A stretch of DNA of 64,000 bases from assembly GCA_030746555.1 (NCBI GenBank), contig JASLMK010000076.1:1-64000 (forward strand), read 5' to 3'. Both the position numbers and the translations under genes were made by a program. This document shows, piece after piece, positions 42,627 through 50,855 of the stretch; position 1 is the first letter of the stretch, and each line of letters begins with the position of its first letter. This DNA is from Planctomycetota bacterium. GTDB taxonomy: Bacteria > Planctomycetota > UBA1135 > GCA-002686595. The notes below the pieces were generated by a model. The model was not told where the DNA came from. It did no database searches and saw nothing but the letters and a program-made list of their open reading frames with translations.

Positions 42627-43793
42627 ATGTCCACCGATCCGCCCATGACCGAACCGCCGCAGGAGACAGGAGCGGACGAGGAGATCGTCGAGGAGCACGA
42701 GGAGCCCGGCGCAAGCGCCAACATCGACTTCCCCTGCGACGGCTGCGGCGCGGACATGGCCTGGGATCCCGACGCCGACGCGATGCACTGCGAGCACTGC
42801 GGGGCGACGGTCGAGGTGCCGCGCGCCGAAGGGGTGATCGTCGAGCGCGACCTCGCCGAGGCCGGTGCGGCGGCCCGCGGTCTTGGTGTGGAGGTGCGCG
42901 TCGCGGGGTGCGAGAACTGTGGCGCGCGGGTCAGCTTCGACGACGCGGGCACCTCCCATGATTGCGTTTACTGCGGCTCGCCCAGCGTCCTCGACCAGGA
43001 GGCCAATCGCAACGCGATCCGGCCCGAGTCCTTGGTTCCCCTCGACGTCGGACGCGCGACGGTCGAGGAGAACCTGAGGCGCTGGATCGGGGGCCTGTGG
43101 TTTCGGCCCAACGCCCTCAAGCGCAAGCGGCGCTTCGACGCGGTGGGGGTCTACGTGCCGTTTTGGACCTTCGACTGCGCCGTCCACTCGGATTGGTCGG
43201 CGGACGCGGGCCACTACTACTGGGTCACCCAGACCTACTGGACGACGGTCGACGGCAAGAGGGTCCAGCGCACGCGGCAGGTGCGCAAGGTCCGCTGGGT
43301 CCCGGCCTGGGGGCAGCGCGACGACGCCTACGACGATCTGTTGGTCTCGGCCTCGGGCGGCCTGCCCGCCGATCTGGTGGCGAGCCTTGGGAGCTTCGAC
43401 ACCTCGGCCCTGGTTCCCTACCGCCCCGAGTACCTCGCCGGCTGGCGGGCGGAGGAGTACCGGCTGGACCTCGACGGCGGCTGGGAGCTTGGTGAGGCGA
43501 TCGTCGTCGAGTCCCAGCGCCAACGCTGCTCGGGGGACGTTCCCGGAGACACCCAGCGCAACCTGCGCGTGCAGAACCGCATCTTCGACGTGCGTTGGAA
43601 GCACGTCCTCCTGCCGATCTGGAGCGCGCAGTACACCTTCAAGGGCAAGCCCTACACGGTCCTGGTCCACGGCCAGACCGGCCGCGTCGTCGGCCGGGCG
43701 CCCTTGAGCTGGGTCAAGATCCTGGTGGCGATCGCGGCGGTCCTCGCCGGGGTCGCCCTGGTGGCGGTGGTCGCCGCCGCGGCGGGGAGCTGA
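42627..43793 (+). CDS. Zinc-ribbon membrane protein (YdjG-like), partner of the SPFH gene
   Basis: ATG 42627 gives 388 residues. The N-terminal acidic stretch is followed by two treble-clef zinc ribbons: CDGCGADM...CEHCG and CENCGARV...CVYCGS. A beta-rich domain follows with repeated aromatic residues (VYVPFWTFDC, RVQRTRQVRKVRWVPAWG), and one C-terminal membrane helix (VLAGVALVAVVAAAAG). This is the YdjG-type architecture, sometimes mislabelled as a PriA-like helicase because of the ribbons. The membrane helix, ribbons and divergent SPFH neighbour suggest a joint envelope-associated complex. Confidence 0.82.
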   Translation: MSTDPPMTEPPQETGADEEIVEEHEEPGASANIDFPCDGCGADMAWDPDADAMHCEHCGATVEVPRAEGVIVERDLAEAGAAARGLGVEVRVAGCENCGARVSFDDAGTSHDCVYCGSPSVLDQEANRNAIRPESLVPLDVGRATVEENLRRWIGGLWFRPNALKRKRRFDAVGVYVPFWTFDCAVHSDWSADAGHYYWVTQTYWTTVDGKRVQRTRQVRKVRWVPAWGQRDDAYDDLLVSASGGLPADLVASLGSFDTSALVPYRPEYLAGWRAEEYRLDLDGGWELGEAIVVESQRQRCSGDVPGDTQRNLRVQNRIFDVRWKHVLLPIWSAQYTFKGKPYTVLVHGQTGRVVGRAPLSWVKILVAIAAVLAGVALVAVVAAAAGS

Positions 43794-43840
43794 AGCCCAG
43801 AGTCCGGCGTGTCGGGCTACCTCCCGACCGTTCCCAGGGG

Positions 43841-44044
43841 CTAACCCGGATGATTCATGAACACGCACACCAGACTTCGCAACCGGCCGTCTTCGACGGC
43901 CTCTCGGCCCCTGGCGGCGCTTTTCGGAAACCTGGCTTCCTCGACGACCCGTTCAGGGTCGCCTGCGTCGCCAGAACCCGCAAAGCACCACCAGGAACCG
44001 AGTTGCTGTGTCTCGTGCACGTCTTCATGAGTAATCCGGGCTAG
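43841..44044. mobile_element. MITE-like element with 43-bp imperfect terminal inverted repeats
   Basis: The ends CTAACCCGGATGATTCATGA (43841 onward) and, on the other strand, CTAGCCCGGATTACTCATGA (from 44044 inward) continue as matched sequence for about 43 bases (33 identical). The 204-base element has no coding frame of its own and no clear target duplication. It lies between the YdjG-like gene and the molybdoenzyme operon and may carry part of the promoter of the latter. The ends remind me of some insertion-sequence termini, but I cannot name the family. Confidence 0.7.
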
Positions 44045-44071
44045 GATCCCCGGTCCCCAAGGGGCGCCACC

Positions 44072-45574
44072 TTGCAGCTCGGCTTCGTCATAGACCACTC
44101 GCGGTGCATCGGCTGCCACGCCTGCACCGTCGCCTGCAAGTCGGAGAACGACGTCCCCCTGGGGAGCTTCCGCACCTGGGTCAAGTACACCGAGCGCGGG
44201 GAGTTTCCGACGGTCGAGCGCTCGTTCGCGGTCCTGCGTTGCAACCAGTGCAGCGAGCCGCCCTGCGTCACGATCTGCCCCGTCGGCTCCCTCGACAAGC
44301 GCCCCGACGGGATCGTGGACATCGATCCGCAGACCTGCATCGGCTGCAAGTCGTGCATGCACGGCTGTCCCTACGACGCGCTCCACCTCCACGCCGAGAA
44401 GGGGATCGCCCAGAAGTGCCATTTCTGCGCCCACCGGGTCGAGATCGGCCTGGCGCCCGCCTGCGCGGTGGTCTGCCCGACCGAGGCCATCGTGCCCGGG
44501 GACTTCGACGCGCCGCAGGGCCCCCTCGCCCGCATGGCGGGGGAGCACGAGCTCTCCGTGCGCAAGCCCGAGGCGCTGACCGGCCCGAACGTCCGCTACC
44601 TCGAGGCGGCCCCGGCCGGCCTGGACCCCAACCAGGCCGTCGCCAGCGGCGGCTACCTGTGGGCGGTGGGGCCGACGGGGTCGCACCTGGCCGCAGGGGA
44701 CTTCGAGGCGCTCGAAGCCGCACAGGCCCGCGCCCGCACGACCTACGACGTGCCGCGCTCGGAGGCCTGGGGGAGCAAGATCACCGGGTACCTCTTCGCC
44801 AAGTCGGTGGCCGCGGGGATCTTCCCCGCCGCGGCCCTGGCCACCGGAGCGGTCCCCGGTCCCCTCGCGAACGCGGCGGCTCTGGCCTTCCTGTCCCTCA
44901 CCGGCCTGCTCTTGGTCGCCGACCTCAAGCGCCCCGAGCGCTTCTGGCGCATCCTCGTCCACCCCAACTGGGACTCGTGGCTCGCCCGCGGGAGCTTCTT
45001 GATCATGGTCTACGGCGCCCTGCTCACCGGCTGGCTCGTGGCGGAGCTCTTGGGCTGGGAGCCCGACGGCGCCCTCGCCTCGGCGGGCGGCCTCGCCACC
45101 TGTGTCGCCGCGGGGGCGACGGCGGCCTACACCGGCTGGCTCTTCGGCCAGGCGCGGGGGCGCGTCCTGTGGATGAAGCGCGGCCTGTGGCTGGACCTTC
45201 TGGCCCAGGCCGCCGTGGCCGGGAGCGCCCTGCTGCTCCTGGTGCAGCCGGCGCTGGAGAGCGACCCCGCCGCGGTCGAGCGCCTCGAGGGTCTGTTGGA
45301 GCTGGGGCTGCTCGCCCACCTCTTCGCCCTGATGGTCGAAGGCCGGCTCGCCCCGAAGGGGCGCGAGACCGAGTACGCCCGAGCCTCGCGGTTGGTCTCT
45401 CACGGACCCTACGCGCACCGGTACTGGCTGGGGGGCATCGCCGTGGGCTGCGCCCTGCCGTTGGCCCTCATCGCCCTGGGCCTTCCCCTTCCGGCCGCGG
45501 CCTGCGCCCTGGTCGGCCTGTGGATCAGTGAGGATCTCTTCGTCCGCGCCGGCCAGGCCCTGCCCATCAGCTGA
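44072..45574 (+). CDS. Fused four-cluster FeS protein and NrfD-like membrane subunit
   Basis: The frame starts at TTG 44072 with AAGGGG upstream; no ATG is available. Residues 1-165 form a PsrB/NrfC-type electron-transfer protein with four cubane sites: CIGCHACTVAC, CNQCSEPPCVTIC, CIGCKSCMHGC and CHFCAH...CAVVCP. Residues 235-500 form a membrane part with eight or so helices and NrfD/PsrC signatures (DLKRPERFWRIL, DSWLARGSFLIMVYG). It would move electrons between a quinone and the molybdenum subunit encoded next (11 bases apart). Fusion of the two subunits in one chain is less common than separate genes. Confidence 0.88.
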   Translation: MQLGFVIDHSRCIGCHACTVACKSENDVPLGSFRTWVKYTERGEFPTVERSFAVLRCNQCSEPPCVTICPVGSLDKRPDGIVDIDPQTCIGCKSCMHGCPYDALHLHAEKGIAQKCHFCAHRVEIGLAPACAVVCPTEAIVPGDFDAPQGPLARMAGEHELSVRKPEALTGPNVRYLEAAPAGLDPNQAVASGGYLWAVGPTGSHLAAGDFEALEAAQARARTTYDVPRSEAWGSKITGYLFAKSVAAGIFPAAALATGAVPGPLANAAALAFLSLTGLLLVADLKRPERFWRILVHPNWDSWLARGSFLIMVYGALLTGWLVAELLGWEPDGALASAGGLATCVAAGATAAYTGWLFGQARGRVLWMKRGLWLDLLAQAAVAGSALLLLVQPALESDPAAVERLEGLLELGLLAHLFALMVEGRLAPKGRETEYARASRLVSHGPYAHRYWLGGIAVGCALPLALIALGLPLPAAACALVGLWISEDLFVRAGQALPIS

Positions 45575-45585
45575 GAGGGAAGCGA

Positions 45586-48345
45586 GTGAGCGAACAGCGC
45601 AAGTCACCCTGGGACCTGGCCGTCGGCCCGCCCCCGGAGCTATGGGAGGACTGGGTCGAGCTGGATGCCGACGCGTGGCCGGAGCGGCGCGAGCGCCACT
45701 TCGCCTGCGTGCCGACGATCTGCTTCAACTGCGAGTCGGCCTGCGGCCTCTTGGGCTTCGTCGACAAGGAGACCGGCAAGCTCGAGAAGTTCGAGGGCAA
45801 CCCCGTCCACCCCGGCAGCCGGGGGCGCACCTGCGCCAAGGGTCCGGCGACGATCAACCAGGTGCGCGACGGCGAGCGCATCCTCGAGCCCCTCAAGCGC
45901 AGCGGCCCGCGCGGGTCGGGCGAGTTCGTGCCGGTGAGCTGGGACGAGGCCCTCGACGACATCGGCGGCCGCATCCGCACCGCCCTCGACGAGGATCGCC
46001 ACGACGAGGTGATGTACCACGTCGGGCGGCCGGGCGACGACCACTTCGTCCTGCGCATGCTCCAGGCCTGGGGCGTCGACGGCCACAACAGCCACACCAA
46101 CGTCTGCAGCGCCGGGGCGCGGTTGGGCTTCAGCCTGTGGTTCGGGGCCGACCGCCCGTCGCCGGACTACTCGCAGACGAAGTTCATGCTCCTGATTTCC
46201 GCCCACTTGGAGACCGGGCACTACTTCAATCCTCACGCCCAGCGCATCGTCGAGGCGCGCGAGGGCGGTGCGCGCCTGGCGGTGGTGGACACGCGCTTGT
46301 CGAACACGGCCTCGCGGGCGCACCTGTGGGTCGCGCCCTGGCCGGGGACCGAGGCCGCCCTGCTGCTCGCGGTCGCCCGCGAGCTGCTCGCCTCGGGGCG
46401 CTTCGACGCCGAGTTCGTGCGCCGCTGGACCAACTGGGAGGCCTTTCTCGCCGCCGAGGATCCCGAGGGCGACGGGAGCTTCGAGCGTCTGATCGAGAAG
46501 CTGTGCGAGGTCTACGCGACCTACACCGACGAGTACGCCGCGAGCGAGTGCCGCATCCCCGCGGGTACGGTCGCTCAGCTCGCCGACGAGATCGCCGCGG
46601 CGGGGAGCGCCTTCTCGAGCCACCTGTGGCGCAGCACCGCCAGCGGCCACCTCGGTGGCTGGCAGGTGGCGCGCTCGCTCCTGTTCCTGCACGTGCTCAG
46701 CGGCAGCGTCGGCACGCCGGGCGGCTTGAACCCCAACTCCTGGGACAAGTTCGTGCCCCAGCCCAGCCGCAAGCCGCCGCAGAACACGCGCTGGAACGAG
46801 GCCATCTGGCCGCGCGAGTACCCGCTCGCCCACTACGAGATGAGCTTCCTCCTGCCGCACCTGCTGCGCGAGCAGGGCCGGCGCGTCGACACCTACTTCA
46901 CCCGCGTCTACAACCCCGTCTGGACCAACCCCGACGGCTGCTCGTGGATCGAGATGCTCGAGGACGAAGAGCGCGTGGGCTGCCACGTCGCGCTCACCCC
47001 CATCTGGTCGGAATCGGCCCAGTGGGCGGACTACGTGCTGCCGATGGGTCTGGGTCCCGAACGCCACGACCTGATGAGCCAGGAGACCCACGCGGGGACC
47101 TGGATCGGGTTTCGCCAGCCGGTGCTGCGGGAGTACCGCCGGCTCCACGGCGAGCAGGCCGACACGACGCTGGGCACGAACCCCGGCCAGGTCTGGGAGG
47201 AGGCGGAGTTTTGGATCGCCCTCACCCACCGCATCGACCCCGACGGCTCGCGGCAGATCGCGCAGTACTTCGAGTCCCCCGACCGGCCCGGCGAGCCGAT
47301 CTCGATGGACGAGTACTACGCCGACCTCTTCGAGAACAGCGTCCCCGGTCTACCGGAGGCCGCGCGGGCCGAGGGGCTGGAGCCGTTGGAGTACATGCGC
47401 CGCCGCGGCGCCTTTGCCGTGCCCTACGGCGGGCAGGAGCGCTACGAGCGGGAGGGAGCCGATGGCGGCGTCGACGTGGACGACGGCGAGCCTCGCGCGG
47501 GCTTCGCCACGCCGAGCGGGAAGCTGGAGCTCTACTCGCCGACGCTGGTCGAGTGGGGGCACGCCGACCAGGCGCTGCCGGGCTACATCCGCTCCCAGGT
47601 GCACCACGGCGAGATGGACTTCGAGGCGGGGGACCGGGCGCTGTTGCCGACCTTCCGCTTGCCGACCTTGATCCACACGCGCTCGGGCAACGCCAAGTGG
47701 CTGCAGGAGATCTCCCACACCAACCCTCTCTGGGTGCACCCCGAGGACGTGGCTGCCCTCGGTCTACAGAGCGAGGGCCTCGTGCGCGTGGCGACCCGCA
47801 TCGGCTACTTCGTCGCGCGCGTGTGGGAGACCGAGGGCGTCCACCCCGGCGTCGTGGCCTGCTCCCACCACGTGGGCCGCTGGCGCCTGTTCCGCTCGAT
47901 CGGCGGCCAGCGCATCGCGTCCTCCCGGGTCGAGCTCGAGCGCGGCGACGGCACCTTCCTGTTGCGCCAGACCGAGCAGCCCGGCCCGCACCACAGCGCC
48001 GATCCCGACACCGAGCACGTGTTCTGGAAGGAGAGCGGCGTGAACCAGAACCTCACCTTCCCCGTCCAGCCCGATCCGATCAGCGGCATGCACTGCTGGC
48101 ACCAGAAGGTCCGTGTCACTCCCGCCCAGCCCGAGGACCGCTACGGCGACGTCTTCGTCGACACGAACCTCGCCCGCGAGGTCTACGCCGAGTGGCTCGC
48201 CCTGACCACCCCCGCTCCCGGCCCCGGCGGCCTGCGGCGGCCGGCGTGGATGAACCGGCCGCTCAAGCCGACGCCGGACGCGTACGGTGTCGCACACCCG
48301 TCGCCACCTCACCAACACGAGCGTACCGCACACCCTTCGCTTTGA
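45586..48345 (+). CDS. Molybdopterin oxidoreductase catalytic subunit with REP-encoded C-terminus
   Basis: From GTG 45586 the frame encodes 919 residues. An N-terminal 4Fe-4S site reads CFNCESACGLLG...GRTCAKG, followed by the bis-MGD fold. A likely Mo ligand Cys lies in SHTNVCSAGARLG, and the C-terminal cofactor domain (about 660 on) contains LIHTRSGNAKWLQE. There is no twin-arginine signal, so it may face the cytoplasm. Substrate cannot be named; relatives include polysulfide, thiosulfate and formate enzymes. The last 20 residues (VAHPSPPHQH...) are translated from REP copy 5. The original ending DAYRVD survives in a duplicate tail at 48376-48540. The enzyme core is intact. Confidence 0.88.
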   Translation: MSEQRKSPWDLAVGPPPELWEDWVELDADAWPERRERHFACVPTICFNCESACGLLGFVDKETGKLEKFEGNPVHPGSRGRTCAKGPATINQVRDGERILEPLKRSGPRGSGEFVPVSWDEALDDIGGRIRTALDEDRHDEVMYHVGRPGDDHFVLRMLQAWGVDGHNSHTNVCSAGARLGFSLWFGADRPSPDYSQTKFMLLISAHLETGHYFNPHAQRIVEAREGGARLAVVDTRLSNTASRAHLWVAPWPGTEAALLLAVARELLASGRFDAEFVRRWTNWEAFLAAEDPEGDGSFERLIEKLCEVYATYTDEYAASECRIPAGTVAQLADEIAAAGSAFSSHLWRSTASGHLGGWQVARSLLFLHVLSGSVGTPGGLNPNSWDKFVPQPSRKPPQNTRWNEAIWPREYPLAHYEMSFLLPHLLREQGRRVDTYFTRVYNPVWTNPDGCSWIEMLEDEERVGCHVALTPIWSESAQWADYVLPMGLGPERHDLMSQETHAGTWIGFRQPVLREYRRLHGEQADTTLGTNPGQVWEEAEFWIALTHRIDPDGSRQIAQYFESPDRPGEPISMDEYYADLFENSVPGLPEAARAEGLEPLEYMRRRGAFAVPYGGQERYEREGADGGVDVDDGEPRAGFATPSGKLELYSPTLVEWGHADQALPGYIRSQVHHGEMDFEAGDRALLPTFRLPTLIHTRSGNAKWLQEISHTNPLWVHPEDVAALGLQSEGLVRVATRIGYFVARVWETEGVHPGVVACSHHVGRWRLFRSIGGQRIASSRVELERGDGTFLLRQTEQPGPHHSADPDTEHVFWKESGVNQNLTFPVQPDPISGMHCWHQKVRVTPAQPEDRYGDVFVDTNLAREVYAEWLALTTPAPGPGGLRRPAWMNRPLKPTPDAYGVAHPSPPHQHERTAHPSL

Positions 48346-48372
48346 CGCGCCACGCCCCACGGGGCCGGCGGT
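48281..48372 (-). repeat. REP copy 5 (extended), inside the molybdoenzyme gene end
   Basis: This minus-orientation copy has the hairpin unit plus the long arm shared only with copy 1, ending GGCCGGCGGT at 48372. It begins within the duplicated coding sequence at 48281 and supplies the last codons and the TGA stop (48343-48345) of the molybdoenzyme gene. Copies 1 and 5 match over about 92 bases with few differences, suggesting recent spread. Confidence 0.88.
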
Positions 48373-48375
48373 CCC

Positions 48376-48540
48376 AGGACCGGCTACGGCGACGTCTTCG
48401 TCGGCACGAACCTAGCCCGCGAGGTCTACGCCGAGTGGCTCGCCCTGACCACCTCCGCTCCCGGCCCCCGCGGCCTGTGGCGGCCGGCGTGGATGAACCG
48501 GCCGCTCAAGCCGACGCCGGACGCCTATCGCGTCGACTGA
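48376..48540 (+). pseudogene. Duplicate of the molybdoenzyme gene tail with the original stop
   Basis: This stretch repeats 48134-48288 almost exactly: both run from AGGACCG through the codons for EVYAEWLALT and RPAWMNRPLKPTPDA. Differences are a handful of substitutions and one extra G near the left end. It ends DAYRVD-TGA at 48540, which is most likely the ancestral C-terminus. No start exists, so it is a non-coding remnant. Together with REP copy 5 it shows that the insertion came with tandem duplication of about 155 bases. Confidence 0.85.
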
Positions 48541-48604
48541 GTCCGCCAACGGCCCTGCCCGTACCGGATGGATGGATCGGCCTCCACCGGCGAGGCTCTG
48601 GGGC

Positions 48605-50551
48605 TCAGGGCCGGGAGAACTCGCCCGCTTCCAGCTCGTAGGCGAGGCGGGCGGCGCCCTCCCAGGGGATCGCCTGCCAGGTGCCGCCGTGGGCGGCGAA
48701 TTCGAGGGAGGACGGGATGTACACCTCATCGGGAGCTCCGTCCACGAACACCATCGTCGCCCGCGCCTGCGGGGAAGTGCCCTCGAATCCGTAGTGGATC
48801 CGCTCGGCTCCAAGCAGGACTCCGGCCTTGCGAAAGCGCAGGTCGAACACCCCACCTCGCGCCATCGTCGCGTCGGGCTCGCGTCCTGCCCCGATGAGGA
48901 GCTCGTGGCTCGGCGCGACAGCGACCGTGTACACCGTCTGCTCCTCGATCAGATCGAACGCGGCGTAGCGCACCCCGAACTCCCCGCCGTAGAGCAGGCG
49001 TAGCTCGCCGGGGGGAAGGAACACGGACAGCCCGCCCCCGGGGGCGGCGGCTGCCTCCGACGGGATGAGCGATCCGGAAGAGAAGGCTCCTCGAGTGAGG
49101 AGGAGCGTCCAGCGGACGAAGGAGACCGTGGCGGGCTCGCCGGTCTGTCCGTCCACGAAGAGGATGTCCGTGCGTGCGGGCTCCGGCAGGGAGTGCTCGA
49201 ACCGGTTCTCCCGCCCTTCTTCGACCTCCACGATCCACGTGAACGGTCCCAGGGCCAGGACGTACTCCCCCGCTGCCAGATCGGGCCACGTCGCCGTGAA
49301 CTCGCTCTCTCCGAGGCTCGCCGACACGGGCGCAGCGACCCGCCGCTCCCGAGTGAATCCGTGGCCTCCGAACCGGCGGTAGGGAGAGAGCGCGCCATCG
49401 GACGCAGACAAGCCCGAGAGGTCGCCGGTGACGGTGACCGAGAGGCTGGAGAGGGCGGAGTGGCCGCTGACGACGATCACTTCGGTCTCGCCGGGTCCGA
49501 TGGAGACGACGCGGTTCGTGACGGTGTCGGTCGGGGTGCCTCCTCCGGAGACCGCGACGGAGAGCAGGTACTCGCCCGGGCGCAGGGGGCCCGTTTCGAG
49601 CGCTCCCGTGGCGCGCGCCGTCCAGCTGCCCAGGGTCTCACCGAAGGTACGGCGCTCCGTCGAGAGCAGGGCTGCTCGGAGGGTTGCTTGGGGGGCATCT
49701 CGACACTCGATCCTGAGGTCTGCGGCGGGGTCCAAGAACGCGGCATGGCCAAGCTCGTGCCGGCGCTGCACGCGATAGGGGAACCAGCAGTATCCCCTTC
49801 CTCCGAGCCAGAGCGTGTCCGCACGTTCGACGACGGGATCGACGATCAACACGCCCGAGGAGGGCAGCGGGACCGGCTTCGCGCCCACCGGGGGCGTCAG
49901 GCCTTCCAGGCCGGTCCAGGGACCCGCGGGGCTCCTCCGTACTTCCACGTCGCCGATCGCCAAGCCGGTGAGCGCGTCGAAGGCCTGCACTTCCCAGTGC
50001 TCGGCTTGTACGAACAGAGCGACCGGAGGCGGCGCGTCCGCCGGCAGTGCCACAAACGGGGAGCGTGGATGTGCCGACCGTCCGTCTTCCATCGCGAGGC
50101 GGACGAGGAGGATGCCCTTCGGCGGATCATCGGGGTCCTCGGTGTCCGTGCCGGGAGGGTCGGCTGCTGCGGGGAGGGAACACCACCCGCCGGTCACCGT
50201 CACCGAGTGCAGTGCGGCCCGGCCGCTTCCCACTCTCCGATACCAGAGCTCGCCCGCGGCCGGATCGGGCGCGATGTGCTCCCGCCGCTGGAGAAGGACC
50301 CGCATCCGGAGCGTGTCGGGCGGCTCGACGGCGGACCGACGGGCTTGGGTGGCATGTGCGGCGTCCTCGCTCTCCCTTCCCACGGTCTGGAGAGGAGGGT
50401 CCGAGCCGGCGGATGGGATCGGGGCGGGTTCGATCGGCGGGCGGTGCTGACGGGCGCGGTCCCACAAGAGGGCGAGGCCGACGGCGGCCAGCAGGCACAC
50501 GATCGCCGTGGTCTGGGCCGGAGCGGAAAGGTGGAACCCCCTGGGGGCCAT
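48605..50551 (-). CDS. Membrane-anchored surface protein, unknown, beta-rich
   Basis: The 648-residue product has one N-terminal membrane helix (TTAIVCLLAAVGLALLW) followed by Pro/Ser-rich spacer and about 550 residues of predicted beta-strands. Segments such as LRPGEYLLSVAVSGGG and LAAGEYVLALGPFTWIVEVEEG resemble carboxypeptidase-regulatory or Ig-like repeats found in envelope proteins. Few Cys are present. It should face the periplasm or outside. It begins five bases after the small exported peptide gene on the same strand, and the two are likely one operon. No enzymatic motif was found. Confidence 0.75.
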   Translation of the reverse strand: MAPRGFHLSAPAQTTAIVCLLAAVGLALLWDRARQHRPPIEPAPIPSAGSDPPLQTVGRESEDAAHATQARRSAVEPPDTLRMRVLLQRREHIAPDPAAGELWYRRVGSGRAALHSVTVTGGWCSLPAAADPPGTDTEDPDDPPKGILLVRLAMEDGRSAHPRSPFVALPADAPPPVALFVQAEHWEVQAFDALTGLAIGDVEVRRSPAGPWTGLEGLTPPVGAKPVPLPSSGVLIVDPVVERADTLWLGGRGYCWFPYRVQRRHELGHAAFLDPAADLRIECRDAPQATLRAALLSTERRTFGETLGSWTARATGALETGPLRPGEYLLSVAVSGGGTPTDTVTNRVVSIGPGETEVIVVSGHSALSSLSVTVTGDLSGLSASDGALSPYRRFGGHGFTRERRVAAPVSASLGESEFTATWPDLAAGEYVLALGPFTWIVEVEEGRENRFEHSLPEPARTDILFVDGQTGEPATVSFVRWTLLLTRGAFSSGSLIPSEAAAAPGGGLSVFLPPGELRLLYGGEFGVRYAAFDLIEEQTVYTVAVAPSHELLIGAGREPDATMARGGVFDLRFRKAGVLLGAERIHYGFEGTSPQARATMVFVDGAPDEVYIPSSLEFAAHGGTWQAIPWEGAARLAYELEAGEFSRP

Positions 50552-50556
50552 GGCGC

Positions 50557-50727
50557 CTAGGCCGGGTTGGACGCAGGCGGTGTCCCGAGGCTACTGAGGC
50601 GTGTCGACGCATTGAGAGCAGGACACCCGCCCCCGGACGAACCGCAGTCAATCGGATCCTGTGCCCGGAGCGCAGAGGAAACCAGGAGCGAACAAGGCAA
50701 GACGATGCAGAGCTGAAGGCGGTTCAT
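50557..50727 (-). CDS. Small exported peptide (56 aa)
   Basis: ATG 50727 follows GAGGAGG at eight bases and the frame ends at TAG 50557. The product has a strong signal peptide (LCIVLPCSLLVSSALRA, cleavage after Ala-Gln likely) and a short mature part of about 33 residues containing DCGSSGGGC. Two Cys could form one disulfide. It lies directly before the large surface-protein gene. It is short, but the ribosome site, signal and operon position support it. Confidence 0.6.
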   Translation of the reverse strand: MNRLQLCIVLPCSLLVSSALRAQDPIDCGSSGGGCPALNASTRLSSLGTPPASNPA

Positions 50728-50855
50728 GCGAGTGACCTCCTCGGTGGCGAGTAGGCGGGAACCAGAGCTGAACCGAGAGGATCACCAAGGTGCACCGCTC
50801 GGGGGCCCCTTGCAAGAGCGCTTCCTATCGACCGCGAGCCTCGACCCCCCGCGGA

